Shown: positions 1-6,173 of the stretch, piece after piece
Layout of the letters: each line of letters starts with the position of its first letter
Numbering within the stretch: the first letter of the stretch is position 1
Origin: a virus
Reading direction: 5' to 3' (one strand)
Length of the DNA stretch: 23,820 nucleotides
Virus record (IMG/VR): IMGVR_UViG_3300043436_001471
Location: 1 to 23,820 of that record
Translations under genes and position numbers: made by a program
Notes under the pieces: generated by a model
Seen by the model: only the letters and a program-made list of their open reading frames with translations
What the model was told of the DNA's origin: nothing
Databases searched by the model: none

Positions 1-84
1 GACTTTACAGCCGGTGTATCAATCTCTGTACAGGTTACTGCTCCTATGCCTTTAGACCTTTGTTCCATCCCTACCGAATCATAA
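1..84 (+). CDS. C-terminal end of an unidentified protein (partial)
   Basis: An open frame enters from the left edge and stops at TAA 82-84, giving a 27-residue tail ending in LCSIPTES. The next gene starts two bases after the stop, so it probably belongs to the same transcription unit. The segment is too short to assign. A virion gene is plausible because lysis-type genes follow, but that is inference from position only. Confidence 0.5.
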   Translation, partial: DFTAGVSISVQVTAPMPLDLCSIPTES

Positions 85-85
85 A

Positions 86-289
86 ATGAATATCTTGCAG
101 AAAGATGAAATAGGAGTACCCTCCACACTCGTAGCAGTCCTTGCGAATGTTTTCCAAGCCATAGGAATAGACTTCTTGAATGTGGTATTGACTATGATTA
201 TTTCGCTGCTTTCAATCGTGTGGCTAGTGTATAAAATCAAAAACGAAAAGGCAATTTTTGACAGCAGGAAAGATGAAGAAGGGAAGTAG
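86..289 (+). CDS. Small single-span membrane protein, holin candidate
   Basis: This 67-aa protein has one strongly hydrophobic stretch at about residues 29-49 (FLNVVLTMIISLLSIVWLVY), followed by a short charged, Lys- and Asp/Glu-rich tail. The ATG lies one base after the upstream stop codon. The 3' end overlaps the next small gene by 17 bases, and the endolysin follows. Size, topology and closeness to an amidase fit a holin or other lysis-associated membrane protein, but no family signature was recognised. The holin role is inference from context. Confidence 0.6.
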   Translation: MNILQKDEIGVPSTLVAVLANVFQAIGIDFLNVVLTMIISLLSIVWLVYKIKNEKAIFDSRKDEEGK

Positions 290-395
290 TGTTCAGAAGG
301 CTTCTGCATTTGGGAAGCGAAGAAAAGGGAAGGCTAAAAAATCCTATGCAAAAAACGAAAGCAGACCTAAAAAGTACAGGGGTCAAGGAAGATGA
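273..395 (+). CDS. 40-aa highly basic small protein
   Basis: A short frame from ATG 273 to TGA 393-395 encodes 40 residues, with nearly half Lys or Arg (for example GKRRKGKAKK). It overlaps the preceding gene by 17 bases, and its stop overlaps the endolysin start as ATGA. This tight packing on both sides is the main argument that it is real. It could be a nucleic-acid-binding or charge-neutralising peptide. No function can be given from sequence alone. Confidence 0.6.
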   Translation: MKKGSSVQKASAFGKRRKGKAKKSYAKNESRPKKYRGQGR

Positions 396-817
396 AAAGA
401 CCTATTAAATATATTGCGATCCATTGCACAGCATCTCAACCTACTGCTACCGTGGCAGCCATTCAAAGGCATTGGAAAGATACGCTAGGATGGAAGTCTC
501 CAGGCTATCATCTACTGATTGAAGCGAATGGCACTATTCACAGGCTAATGGATTTTAACGGAATAGCAAACGGGGTAAGGGGTTTCAATAAGGAATCAAT
601 TCACATTTCTTACATTGGAGGGATAACCAAGGAAGGAAAGCCGATTGACAACCGAACCGATGCGCAAAAAAAAGCAATTTTGTTGTGCATAAAAGAGGTA
701 TTAGAGTGGAGTGATAATAAGAAACTAATCATTCAAGGGCATAGGGATTTTCCAAATGCAAACAAAGCCTGTCCATGCTTTGATGCGAAGGCGGAATACA
801 GAGGGATAGTACAATGA
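392..817 (+). CDS. N-acetylmuramoyl-L-alanine amidase (Amidase_2/PGRP), phage endolysin
   Basis: This 141-aa protein is the size of a minimal T7-lysozyme-like amidase, which cuts the bond between N-acetylmuramic acid and L-alanine in peptidoglycan. Expected zinc ligands are visible: His11 in AIHCTAS, His117 in IQGHRDF and Cys127 in KACPCFD. Tyr39 (GYHLLIE) and Lys125 match the catalytic Tyr and Lys of the family. The segment GIANGVRGFNKESIHISYIGG is typical of the fold centre. No signal peptide is evident, so export through a holin is likely. The gene is joined to both neighbours by ATGA overlaps. The family call is firm; the lysis role follows from family and context. Confidence 0.93.
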   Translation: MKRPIKYIAIHCTASQPTATVAAIQRHWKDTLGWKSPGYHLLIEANGTIHRLMDFNGIANGVRGFNKESIHISYIGGITKEGKPIDNRTDAQKKAILLCIKEVLEWSDNKKLIIQGHRDFPNANKACPCFDAKAEYRGIVQ

Positions 818-1002
818 AATTGAAGAACCTAAAAGCATGGAAGACTACAGCCCTAGGAATTATTCTAATTCTGGCTAGTATCTTGAGTGTCTTTGTCAAA
901 AGTGTATCTTGGTCTGATGCTTCCTTCGGGATAGGTATCGGATTAGTTTTAATCTTCAGCCCTGATACCATATTGAGCAGGTTTGAAAAGTTCGTAAAGT
1001 AA
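814..1002 (+). CDS. Small two-span membrane protein, holin candidate
   Basis: This 62-aa protein has a basic N-terminus (MKLKNLKAWK) and two hydrophobic segments, about residues 11-31 (TALGIILILASILSVFVKSV) and 37-50 (SFGIGIGLVLIFSP). Its start overlaps the amidase stop as ATGA, so the two are probably translationally coupled. Two-span topology, size and coupling to the endolysin make it a good holin candidate, perhaps better than the single-span protein at 86-289. One could be the holin and the other an antiholin or pinholin-like partner. No sequence family was recognised. Confidence 0.68.
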   Translation: MKLKNLKAWKTTALGIILILASILSVFVKSVSWSDASFGIGIGLVLIFSPDTILSRFEKFVK

Positions 1003-1023
1003 AGGAAACCAAATATTCCCTAA

Positions 1024-1905
1024 ATGGAATTAAATAAAATAGCACGGAATGTGCATTCTCTTTCACTAAGCAAAGAGGAAAACAGAGTAGCCCTTCTTTC
1101 GGATCTTCATTGGGATAATCCAAAGTGTGACAGGGATATGCTCAAGAGACATCTAGACTATTGCCTTGAAAATCAAATTCCTGTTTTTATCAATGGGGAT
1201 TTTTTCTGTTTAATGCAGGGCAAGGGAGATCGAAGAGGGAATAAAAGTGACATCCTTCCTGAACATAACAATGCAAAGTACTTGGATAGCATAGTAGAAA
1301 CGGCTGTAGAATGGTGGTCACCTTATGCTTCTATCTTGACTGTGATAGGGTACGGCAATCATGAGACTGCCATCATCAAATACCAGGAGACAGACATCCT
1401 TCAGAGATTTGTAGACCTATTCAACTACAAGAATCAAAGCAATGTTTTTACCGGTGGATATGGAGGATGGATAGTATTAAAATACGAGATTAAAAGCAAT
1501 ACTTTCATGACTAAAAGCCTGAAGTATTTTCATGGATCAGGTGGAGGTGGAATTGTTACAAAGGGTGCTATCAACTTGACTAGAGCCTTAGAGACCTATG
1601 AGAATATGGATGTATTCGTGATGGGTCACATTCACGAGAATGCTAGTAGAAATGATGTTAGGGACTGCCTCCACTACAACCAAGGGAAGCGGGTCTACGA
1701 ATTACAACAAAAGCAGATTCACCTTGCTATCACGGGATCTTACAAAGAAGAGTACGGGGACGGATCTCATGGATGGCATATTGAGAGGGGCGCACCTGTC
1801 AAGCCTGTAGGCGGTAGGATACTAACCCTGCACGGCAGAAGATCAGTAAGGGATGGTTCAGAGAATTATGAAATATTAGTAGATTCCCATAAGTTTCCGC
1901 TATGA
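1024..1905 (+). CDS. Calcineurin-like metallophosphoesterase
   Basis: This 293-aa protein carries the metal-binding motifs of the calcineurin-like phosphoesterase superfamily in order: DLH (Asp27, His29), GD (Gly58-Asp59), GNHE (Asn112-His113), a single His170 in YFHG, and GHIH (His202, His204). These normally hold two metal ions used to hydrolyse phosphomono- or diesters. The length fits a single-domain enzyme, with no extra membrane or nuclease-partner domain. The substrate cannot be read from sequence; DNA, RNA, nucleotide and cell-wall precursor substrates all occur in the superfamily. It lies inside the lysis-type cassette and its stop overlaps the next start (ATGA). Confidence 0.9.
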   Translation: MELNKIARNVHSLSLSKEENRVALLSDLHWDNPKCDRDMLKRHLDYCLENQIPVFINGDFFCLMQGKGDRRGNKSDILPEHNNAKYLDSIVETAVEWWSPYASILTVIGYGNHETAIIKYQETDILQRFVDLFNYKNQSNVFTGGYGGWIVLKYEIKSNTFMTKSLKYFHGSGGGGIVTKGAINLTRALETYENMDVFVMGHIHENASRNDVRDCLHYNQGKRVYELQQKQIHLAITGSYKEEYGDGSHGWHIERGAPVKPVGGRILTLHGRRSVRDGSENYEILVDSHKFPL

Positions 1906-2123
1906 AAGTAGAACTATCATTCAACCTACCGGAGGAAGAGGAAGATTTCCGAGCAGCCATAAACGGGCAGAAGTTAAGGTCTATCACCTATGACTTTGAC
2001 CAATGGCTGAGAAACCAAATCAAGTACGAAGATCTCACGGATGAGGAGTACCAAACCTTACAAAAGTGCAGAGATCAATTCAGGGCTATGTTTTACGATG
2101 AAGACCTATTTATCACACAATGA
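1902..2123 (+). CDS. Small acidic protein of unknown function
   Basis: This 73-aa protein is rich in Glu and Asp (for example LPEEEEDF and YEDLTDEEYQ) with a probable helical C-terminal half. It has no membrane segment and no motif I recognise. ATGA overlaps on both sides put it firmly in the same operon as the phosphoesterase and the following membrane-anchored protein. It could be a small regulator or chaperone of a neighbour, but nothing in the sequence shows this. Confidence 0.7.
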   Translation: MKVELSFNLPEEEEDFRAAINGQKLRSITYDFDQWLRNQIKYEDLTDEEYQTLQKCRDQFRAMFYDEDLFITQ

Positions 2124-2668
2124 AAGAACTGCTTGACGATGAACGAATCAGGATTGCTACTATCTCTTTTTTGATTGGGGTGATCCTTGCTTTTGTGATC
2201 TACCCTAGACCTGAGCAGGAGACAGTCTACAAAACAGAAACGAAGGTAGAAACGGATACAATTTACTCTCATGTAGTGGACACTATTTATGTGCCAAAAA
2301 CTAGGATAAAAACTCAGGTTTTAAGGGATACAGTACTAAAAGAATATAAGCCTAAAATAAGCCTGTTTAAGACCTCCTTTCCTTCGGACTATGGAAGTAC
2401 CAATGTAAGCGGAGAAGTCCTTGGAGAAGTCCTTAAAATGACTGCTACAAACGATTTCAAAATACCTGTGGTTACGAACACAATAACCGAAACAAAAACA
2501 GAGACAAAAATCATAAAGCCGAAGGGAATCTATTTAGGTGCCGGAGTAAATTCTCTTTTGCAACCTAGCGCAAAAGTTTCCTACTTGGATAACAAGTACT
2601 TGTTTGAATACCAATTCCAACCACTACAAGGAATGCATCAGATAGGTGTATCTAAAAAACTATTCTAA
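2120..2668 (+). CDS. Membrane-anchored protein with beta-rich C-terminus, spanin-like candidate
   Basis: This 182-aa protein starts with a charged N-terminus and one membrane span at about residues 12-28 (ATISFLIGVILAFVIYP). A long Thr/Glu/Lys-rich region likely in the periplasm follows (about 30-135, repeated patterns such as ETKVETDT and TETKTETK). The final ~45 residues look like short beta strands (IYLGAGVNS, KVSYL, YLFEYQFQ, QIGVSKKLF) and end in Phe, as outer-membrane beta proteins do. The layout could bridge the inner and outer membranes, a spanin-like role, and the gene sits in the lysis cassette. This is a topology argument only. It starts with an ATGA overlap, and the next gene abuts its stop. 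Confidence 0.6.
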   Translation: MKELLDDERIRIATISFLIGVILAFVIYPRPEQETVYKTETKVETDTIYSHVVDTIYVPKTRIKTQVLRDTVLKEYKPKISLFKTSFPSDYGSTNVSGEVLGEVLKMTATNDFKIPVVTNTITETKTETKIIKPKGIYLGAGVNSLLQPSAKVSYLDNKYLFEYQFQPLQGMHQIGVSKKLF

Positions 2669-2914
2669 ATGTGGATTGAAATCGAAGTCATGCTATCAGG
2701 CCAAACCATTGACTGGAAATCTCTAGGCTTAGAGGTTCAGCATGAATGGTCTAGAAGGATGGTAAGGATCGGGGACATCCAATATGTGCAGGAGTTACTG
2801 CATGATATCCAGATCATTTACTTCTATGACAATACTTCCTGCTTGATCAAGGGCAGGTATCAAGATATTAGGACTGAGATCCTACACCTAGATCAGGAAA
2901 ATGATTTAGATTAA
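2669..2914 (+). CDS. Hypothetical 81-aa protein
   Basis: The ATG follows the preceding TAA directly (zero spacing), and the gene is the last of the left + strand operon. The protein mixes short beta-like and helical segments (MWIEIEVML, VQELLHDIQIIYFYDN) and ends in an acidic tail (DQENDLD). No membrane span, Cys cluster or known motif is seen. It is cytosolic by appearance and its function is unknown. Confidence 0.6.
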   Translation: MWIEIEVMLSGQTIDWKSLGLEVQHEWSRRMVRIGDIQYVQELLHDIQIIYFYDNTSCLIKGRYQDIRTEILHLDQENDLD

Positions 2915-2931
2915 TTCGGATTTTTTCCGAA
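2915..2931. terminator. Inverted repeat after the left operon, possible weak terminator
   Basis: TTCGGA (2915-2920), a five-T loop and TCCGAA (2926-2931) form a perfect six-pair hairpin directly after the stop at 2914, between converging operons. It is followed by A residues rather than T residues, so it lacks the classical U tract. It could be a terminator, an RNA 3'-end stabiliser or a protein-binding palindrome. Confidence 0.35.
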
Positions 2932-2972
2932 AAAGTGCATGAATTTTTACTAAAAGTTAATTCATTTTTATA

Positions 2973-3005
2973 TGCCAAAAGATATATTTTTTTAAGAATT
3001 TGGCA
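2973..3005. repeat. Inverted repeat in the convergent intergenic region
   Basis: TGCCAAA (2973-2979) and TTTGGCA (2999-3005) are exact reverse complements around a very AT-rich centre containing a long T run. The whole 2915-3028 gap separates converging transcription units and has no plausible gene. The hairpin may serve as a terminator for the - strand operon or for both. The loop is long, so confidence is low. Confidence 0.3.
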
Positions 3006-3028
3006 GATTATATGCAAATGAATATAGA

Positions 3029-3346
3029 CTAGTCCTCGTTTGCTATCCTATTTTTCAGCCTATTATCCCTATTCCTTTTGTACCTTTCCTCTTGTGTTTG
3101 AATCTTGAGTAGGACTAGGTAGCCTATCAGATCATTGATCACATCTTCATCATCCTTTTCCAGGCTGCCGTTTTTTATCCGCTTGAGTTTGTCATCTATC
3201 CGGATAAGAAGACCTTCCCTAGGATCTAGTTTTGAGAAGATGCCTATAGGCTCAAGGGCAGAATTCCCATACTTGAGATTCTTAGTAATTAGAAGTTCAC
3301 GAATTTCTAAAAGGTAAGATAAAATCTTATTTGCAAAATCATTCAT
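3029..3346 (-). CDS. DUF1599 / Nmad1-like protein
   Basis: This 105-aa, all-helical protein contains the pattern LKYGNSALEP-x-x-IFSKLDPREGLLIRIDDKL-x-R and then EDVINDLIGYLVLL, which I recognise as the DUF1599 family, also called nucleotide-modification-associated domain 1. Members occur in phages and are predicted to be related to MazG-like all-alpha nucleotide pyrophosphatases. The conserved acidic residues in IDDKL and EDVINDL fit metal-nucleotide binding. It is the last gene of a three-gene - strand operon, and its start overlaps the stop of the 31-aa peptide as ATGA. The activity is inferred from family descriptions and not demonstrated. Confidence 0.72.
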   Translation of the reverse strand: MNDFANKILSYLLEIRELLITKNLKYGNSALEPIGIFSKLDPREGLLIRIDDKLKRIKNGSLEKDDEDVINDLIGYLVLLKIQTQEERYKRNRDNRLKNRIANED

Positions 3347-3438
3347 TGGTAGAAGAGTTCAAAGATGGCTATGACTATGAGTGCAAAGATAAGAGAAAAT
3401 CCTACTACTTTAAAGAAGGATCTAGAACGTGAACTCAT
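3343..3438 (-). CDS. 31-aa single-span membrane peptide
   Basis: On the - strand, ATG at 3438-3436 opens a 31-residue frame ending at TGA 3345-3343. It has a basic, Ser-rich N-terminus (MSSRSRSFFK) and a hydrophobic stretch of about 16 residues (GFSLIFALIVIAIFEL). It overlaps the upstream gene by 17 bases and the downstream gene as ATGA, an arrangement seen again and again in this genome. That packing is the main evidence it is translated. Function is unknown; a membrane effector, antiholin-like or exclusion peptide are possibilities. Confidence 0.58.
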   Translation of the reverse strand: MSSRSRSFFKVVGFSLIFALIVIAIFELFYQ

Positions 3439-3673
3439 GGCACTCCTTGAAAGTTTTGAACCTATCCCCTTTCAGGTATTGGCTTGATTTGAATTTTGAC
3501 CTTCCCTTCTTGATCAGGAAACCATCCTCAAAAAGAATGTAAAACTCATTCTCACTCACTACCTCATTGAATTGAATGTAGTCTACCCACCATTCCGCAG
3601 GCTTTCGATTTTCATCCATGACTTTTGAAGCCCTTCCGTATCCAAAAGGATTCAAGATCTCGATTTCTTCCAT
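3422..3673 (-). CDS. Hypothetical 83-aa protein
   Basis: I chose ATG 3673-3671 (MEEIEILNPF), preceded by an A-rich leader like other starts here, instead of a GTG further upstream at 3727. The extension would add residues from what looks like a leader. The product is mixed alpha/beta with many aromatic residues (PAEWWVDYIQFN) and a basic C-terminal third (KKGRSKFKSSQYLKGDRFK). The frame covering a conserved WWVDY-type patch resembles small phage proteins of unknown function. It is the first gene of the - strand operon; no convincing TAnnTTTG promoter was found for it. Confidence 0.6.
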   Translation of the reverse strand: MEEIEILNPFGYGRASKVMDENRKPAEWWVDYIQFNEVVSENEFYILFEDGFLIKKGRSKFKSSQYLKGDRFKTFKECHEFTF

Positions 3674-3756
3674 AGTTTTTTTTGGCAAGTTATAGGGATA
3701 AAAAACCACACTCTGAAAAAATCTCACTTTTTGTAGAAAATATTTTCAGATTTATT

Positions 3757-3786
3757 TTTGTTTTTAATAAATACCTTTTATTTTTG
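3757..3786 (+). promoter_or_regulatory. Bacteroidetes-type sigma-70 promoter for the early/replication operon
   Basis: TTTG at 3757-3760, an 18-base spacer, and TATTTTTG at 3779-3786 match the Bacteroidetes housekeeping consensus (-33 TTTG, -7 TAnnTTTG). The transcript would start near 3793, about 20 bases before the ATG at 3815. This is the best promoter match seen in the window and lies in the divergent gap between the - strand operon and the recombination/replication genes. Confidence 0.75.
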
Positions 3787-3814
3787 TTTCATTATTAACC
3801 CAAACAAAAAACCA

Positions 3815-4081
3815 ATGAACTACGAAACAGAAAATTTCTACGATCAAGAGATTGAATTCACCTACGAAGGTAGGGAGTACGTCTGGCAAGGAGACTACAC
3901 TATAGAACACACAGGAGAAGATGAAAGCGAGTATGCTCCTGCCTATGGCGAAATAGAGATCAGCATAGATCACACTACTAGCCTGTCCTATTATGATGAA
4001 GATCTTGAGAAGGTAGTAGAGGTAAAGCCTACTGCTTCGATTCTCATGGAATTAGAAATCCAAATTGAAAGAAACTATTAA
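3815..4081 (+). CDS. Acidic 88-aa protein, first gene of the early operon
   Basis: The start at 3815 (leader aaaccaATG) is preferred over an in-frame codon at 3758 because the latter would place the promoter inside the gene. The protein is strongly acidic, with beta-like alternation (IEFTYEGREYVWQGDYTIEH, YGEIEISIDH). First-expressed acidic small proteins in phages are sometimes DNA mimics or host-takeover factors, but no homology supports that here. It lies 19 bases upstream of the ERF gene. Confidence 0.68.
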   Translation: MNYETENFYDQEIEFTYEGREYVWQGDYTIEHTGEDESEYAPAYGEIEISIDHTTSLSYYDEDLEKVVEVKPTASILMELEIQIERNY

Positions 4082-4100
4082 CCAAATAAACACAAACCAA

Positions 4101-4640
4101 ATGAAAGAACTTATTAAAATTCAGGCAGAATTGAAAGCCCCAAAGAATCAATTTAATTCCTTCGGCAAGTACAAGTACAGGTCAGTAGAAGACATCTTAG
4201 AAGCGGTGAAGCCTTTACTATTAAAGTATGAATGCACCTTGATAATTGAAGATGAAGTTAAGGAAGTAGGAGGTATAGTATTTATTGAATCAACTGCTTC
4301 AATTCAGAAGGACATGGAAGGCAGAGCGGTTACTGCTCAGGCAGGCATTGACATAAATCGTAAAGGCATGGACATAGCACAGTCATTTGGGTCATCTTCA
4401 TCCTATGCTAGAAAGTACGCATTGAATGGTTTATTCCTGATTGATGATACCAAAGATCCTGATTCAACAAATGACCATCAGCCAAAAGCATCTACAAAGG
4501 TAGCACCTACAGAAGAGCAGTTTGCCTATATAGTTAGATATCTGAACGGAACAGATTCACAAAAGAAGCAGGCTAAAGAGGCCATGAGCAAGTATACATT
4601 TAATCAAAATCAATTAGACATCTTAGAAGGACTGATATGA
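4101..4640 (+). CDS. erf: ERF-family single-strand annealing recombinase
   Basis: This 179-aa protein matches the ERF superfamily, which anneals complementary single strands during phage recombination and genome circularisation. The hallmark elements are present: YKYRSVEDILEAVKPLL at residues 24-40 and GSSSSYARKYALNGLFLI at 97-114, followed by the Asp-rich DDTKDPD. The C-terminal ~55 residues form a separate, likely helical tail after a Pro/Ser/Thr linker. ATG 4101 with an A-rich leader (aaaccaaATG) is preferred to ATG 4065, which would overlap the upstream gene. It is coupled to the Gp157-like gene by ATGA, a common ERF neighbour in siphophages. Confidence 0.9.
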   Translation: MKELIKIQAELKAPKNQFNSFGKYKYRSVEDILEAVKPLLLKYECTLIIEDEVKEVGGIVFIESTASIQKDMEGRAVTAQAGIDINRKGMDIAQSFGSSSSYARKYALNGLFLIDDTKDPDSTNDHQPKASTKVAPTEEQFAYIVRYLNGTDSQKKQAKEAMSKYTFNQNQLDILEGLI

Positions 4641-5119
4641 ACCTATACCAAATCACACAGGAGGCGCAGTACTTGGCTGCCCTCCTTGAAACCGAGGAAC
4701 TAACTCCAGAACTAGAAGCAGAACTGCTAATCAATCAAGAGCAACTTCAAAGCAAAGGCATAAACTATGCGAAGGTGATAGCCAACTATCAAAGCGAAGC
4801 GGATCAAATAGATGCCGAAATAAAGCGTCTCAAGGCAATGAAAGAAAGCAGGGATAAGAAGGTCACATGGTTGACAGAAAGCCTCAAGAAAGCCATGCTA
4901 GTAAGCGGAATAGAAAAGATAGAAAGCCCACTATTCAAGATCTCACTAAGAAGATCAGAAGCGGTGGAGGTAGAAATCCCTGAGGCTTTGCCCGTAGATT
5001 GGCAGGTCAAGAAGGTCACAATCACAGCGGACAAAGTAGCAATCAAAAAAGCAATCAAGGAAGGCTACTCTATCACGGGTGCTAGACTAGTAGAAAACTT
5101 CAACCTACAGATCAAATGA
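4637..5119 (+). CDS. Siphovirus Gp157-like protein
   Basis: This 160-aa protein has the typical Gp157 layout: an acidic helical N-terminus, a long coiled-coil at about residues 45-88 (YQSEADQIDAEIKRLKAMKE), then a small beta domain (FKISLRRSEAVEVEIPEALP) and a C-terminal KKAIKEG...GARLVENFNLQIK. The family lies next to ERF, RecT or nuclease genes in siphophages and was linked to phage resistance in Streptococcus thermophilus. A Gam-like or annealing-accessory role is often suggested; that is inference. ATGA overlaps join it to both neighbours. Confidence 0.82.
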   Translation: MNLYQITQEAQYLAALLETEELTPELEAELLINQEQLQSKGINYAKVIANYQSEADQIDAEIKRLKAMKESRDKKVTWLTESLKKAMLVSGIEKIESPLFKISLRRSEAVEVEIPEALPVDWQVKKVTITADKVAIKKAIKEGYSITGARLVENFNLQIK

Positions 5120-5343
5120 AAAAGACAGCAGTAGACTACCTATTTGAAAAACTTTGGGGAATACCAAAAGACAAATTTACCTGGCAAATGATTTTAAATG
5201 AAGCAAAGAAAAAAGAAAAGCGGCAAATAACTGATGCCTACGATCAAGGTATTTGTGAGGGGTTTGATTATGGCTACCATAATGACAATCCAAAAGAAGA
5301 ATCAGGTGAAGAATACTATGAAAAAAACTACGAAATCAAATGA
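5116..5343 (+). CDS. Small phage protein with TAVDYLFEKL motif
   Basis: This 75-aa protein begins KKTAVDYLFEKLWG and continues with a basic helix (LNEAKKKEKRQITDAYDQG) and a Glu/Tyr-rich tail. A TAVEWLF/TAVDYLF start followed by an AKxxEKxQIxDAYDxG helix is a recurrent small-protein type in Bacteroidetes phages and prophages. Its function is unknown to me. It is joined by ATGA overlaps to genes on both sides. Confidence 0.72.
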   Translation: MKKTAVDYLFEKLWGIPKDKFTWQMILNEAKKKEKRQITDAYDQGICEGFDYGYHNDNPKEESGEEYYEKNYEIK

Positions 5344-5477
5344 AATACCTAGGCAAAGAAATACAGAGACCAGGAGACCTTGCCCCAAAAGGAGTGAAGT
5401 CTACCTACCAAACTGAAAAACTTCCATTTAATGAAACCTTTGAAAGAATATGGCTGCTTGCAAATACCAAAGCCTAG
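5340..5477 (+). CDS. 45-aa hypothetical protein
   Basis: ATG 5340 overlaps the preceding stop as ATGA and the frame runs 45 residues to TAG 5475-5477, overlapping the next gene by 28 bases. The product (MKYLGKEIQRPGDLAPKGVK...) is basic at its start and has no membrane span. The coupled start is the main evidence for translation. No function can be proposed. Confidence 0.5.
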   Translation: MKYLGKEIQRPGDLAPKGVKSTYQTEKLPFNETFERIWLLANTKA

Positions 5478-5779
5478 CACCCCTTGTACGGGATCTATAC
5501 ACCCAAGGCTATACAAGAAATAAGATTGCCGAGATCATGGGGGTCAAGAATATCGTGGTGCAGTACATCCTGTATAAGATTTTGCTAGTAAACAAGAGCA
5601 ATCCAAGGAGCAACTTGATGGAAGTACTGCCAAAGGATCAGGTCAACAGGATAATAACCCTTTCCTGTTGGGGCTATAACAATTACGAGATAGCAGAGGA
5701 TTTAGATTTGCCCGTGAAGAATGTCACTCTGGTTATCAAGGAAGCACGGAATAAAAAATTAATTCAAAAATTTTGTTGA
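5450..5779 (+). CDS. Protein with two helix-turn-helix segments
   Basis: This 109-aa protein contains two similar HTH-like segments: residues about 11-41 (LVRDLYTQGYTRNKIAEIMG) and about 65-97 (RIITLSCWGYNNYEIAEDLD). Each has a helix, a Gly-Tyr turn and an IAE recognition-type motif. The duplication suggests binding to two adjacent DNA half-sites or a compact homeodomain-like pair. It is the last gene before a new promoter. A role as an early regulator is likely but its targets are unknown. Confidence 0.7.
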   Translation: MAACKYQSLAPLVRDLYTQGYTRNKIAEIMGVKNIVVQYILYKILLVNKSNPRSNLMEVLPKDQVNRIITLSCWGYNNYEIAEDLDLPVKNVTLVIKEARNKKLIQKFC

Positions 5780-5784
5780 AATAT

Positions 5785-5815
5785 TTTGTTTTCTAATTTA
5801 TTCCTAAGATATTTG
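5785..5815 (+). promoter_or_regulatory. Probable Bacteroidetes-type promoter
   Basis: TTTG at 5785-5788, a 19-base spacer, and GATATTTG at 5808-5815 match the -33/-7 pattern with one mismatch in the -7 element. Transcription would start near 5822, about 25 bases before ATG 5847. It lies just after the double-HTH gene, which makes autoregulation possible. Confidence 0.5.
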
Positions 5816-5846
5816 ACCTATCAAATAACTCTAACCAAAAAACACC

Positions 5847-6023
5847 ATGAAAATTTTAACAAACTCAACAGGAAAAAAAGAAGTGATGATCAGACAAAAT
5901 GGAGAAAAATCAGTAATTGCTTTATATTGTCAAGTTTATCAGGGAGAATCTGAAGTTCTAGAATCTAAGTTCTTTTCAAATTTCAAGAATGCAGAGAAGT
6001 GGGCTGCTAAAATCCTTAACTAA
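5847..6023 (+). CDS. 58-aa hypothetical protein
   Basis: ATG 5847 has an A-rich leader (aacaccATG) and the frame ends at TAA 6021-6023. The product looks like a small beta-sheet followed by one helix (EVMIRQNGEKSVIALYCQVY, then FSNFKNAEKWAAKIL). This compact layout is common in small phage proteins of unknown role. It has its own predicted promoter upstream and a stable hairpin downstream, so it may be expressed more strongly than its neighbours. Confidence 0.62.
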   Translation: MKILTNSTGKKEVMIRQNGEKSVIALYCQVYQGESEVLESKFFSNFKNAEKWAAKILN

Positions 6024-6027
6024 TCAC

Positions 6028-6041
6028 AGCCCTTCGGGGCT
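6028..6041 (+). terminator. UUCG-capped hairpin between small genes
   Basis: AGCCC (6028-6032), loop TTCG (6033-6036) and GGGCT (6037-6041) form a perfect stem with the very stable UUCG tetraloop, five bases after a stop codon. Only three T residues follow (6041-6043), so it is at best a weak intrinsic terminator. It may instead protect RNA ends or set the ratio of upstream and downstream expression. Confidence 0.42.
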
Positions 6042-6055
6042 TTACCTTCTACACC

Positions 6056-6154
6056 ATGAAAAAAGCACTTCAAATCACAGGCAAAATCATCTACTTCATC
6101 GTAGCCATGTCTCCAATCTTTGCCCTAGGCTATATGCTAGGAATGAAACTTTAA
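6056..6154 (+). CDS. 32-aa single-span membrane peptide
   Basis: ATG 6056 (leader ctacaccATG) opens a 32-residue frame ending at TAA 6152-6154. After a basic start (MKKALQITGK) the peptide is almost entirely hydrophobic (IIYFIVAMSPIFALGYMLGM). It fits a tiny membrane protein. Function is unknown; phage peptides of this kind include host-inhibition and superinfection-exclusion factors, which is only a possibility here. Confidence 0.55.
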   Translation: MKKALQITGKIIYFIVAMSPIFALGYMLGMKL

Positions 6155-6173
6155 TCTAAACACCAAAACACCT

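Noticed and set aside
79-309. Minus-strand frame opposite the first membrane-protein gene
   Set aside because: It is antisense to two tightly packed + strand genes and has no motif or leader.
2238-2255. GAAACG pair resembling the origin iterons
   Set aside because: Only two copies, 12 bp apart instead of 11, in a Lys/Thr/Glu-rich coding stretch that explains them.
3674-3727. GTG start adding 18 residues to the - strand 83-aa protein
   Set aside because: ATG 3673 with an A-rich leader is more in keeping with all other genes here.
3758-3814. N-terminal extension of the 3815-4081 gene
   Set aside because: It would translate the -7 promoter element; ATG 3815 has the usual A-rich leader.
4065-4100. 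Upstream ATG for the ERF gene
   Set aside because: It overlaps the preceding gene; the ERF domain begins after ATG 4101, which has the typical leader.
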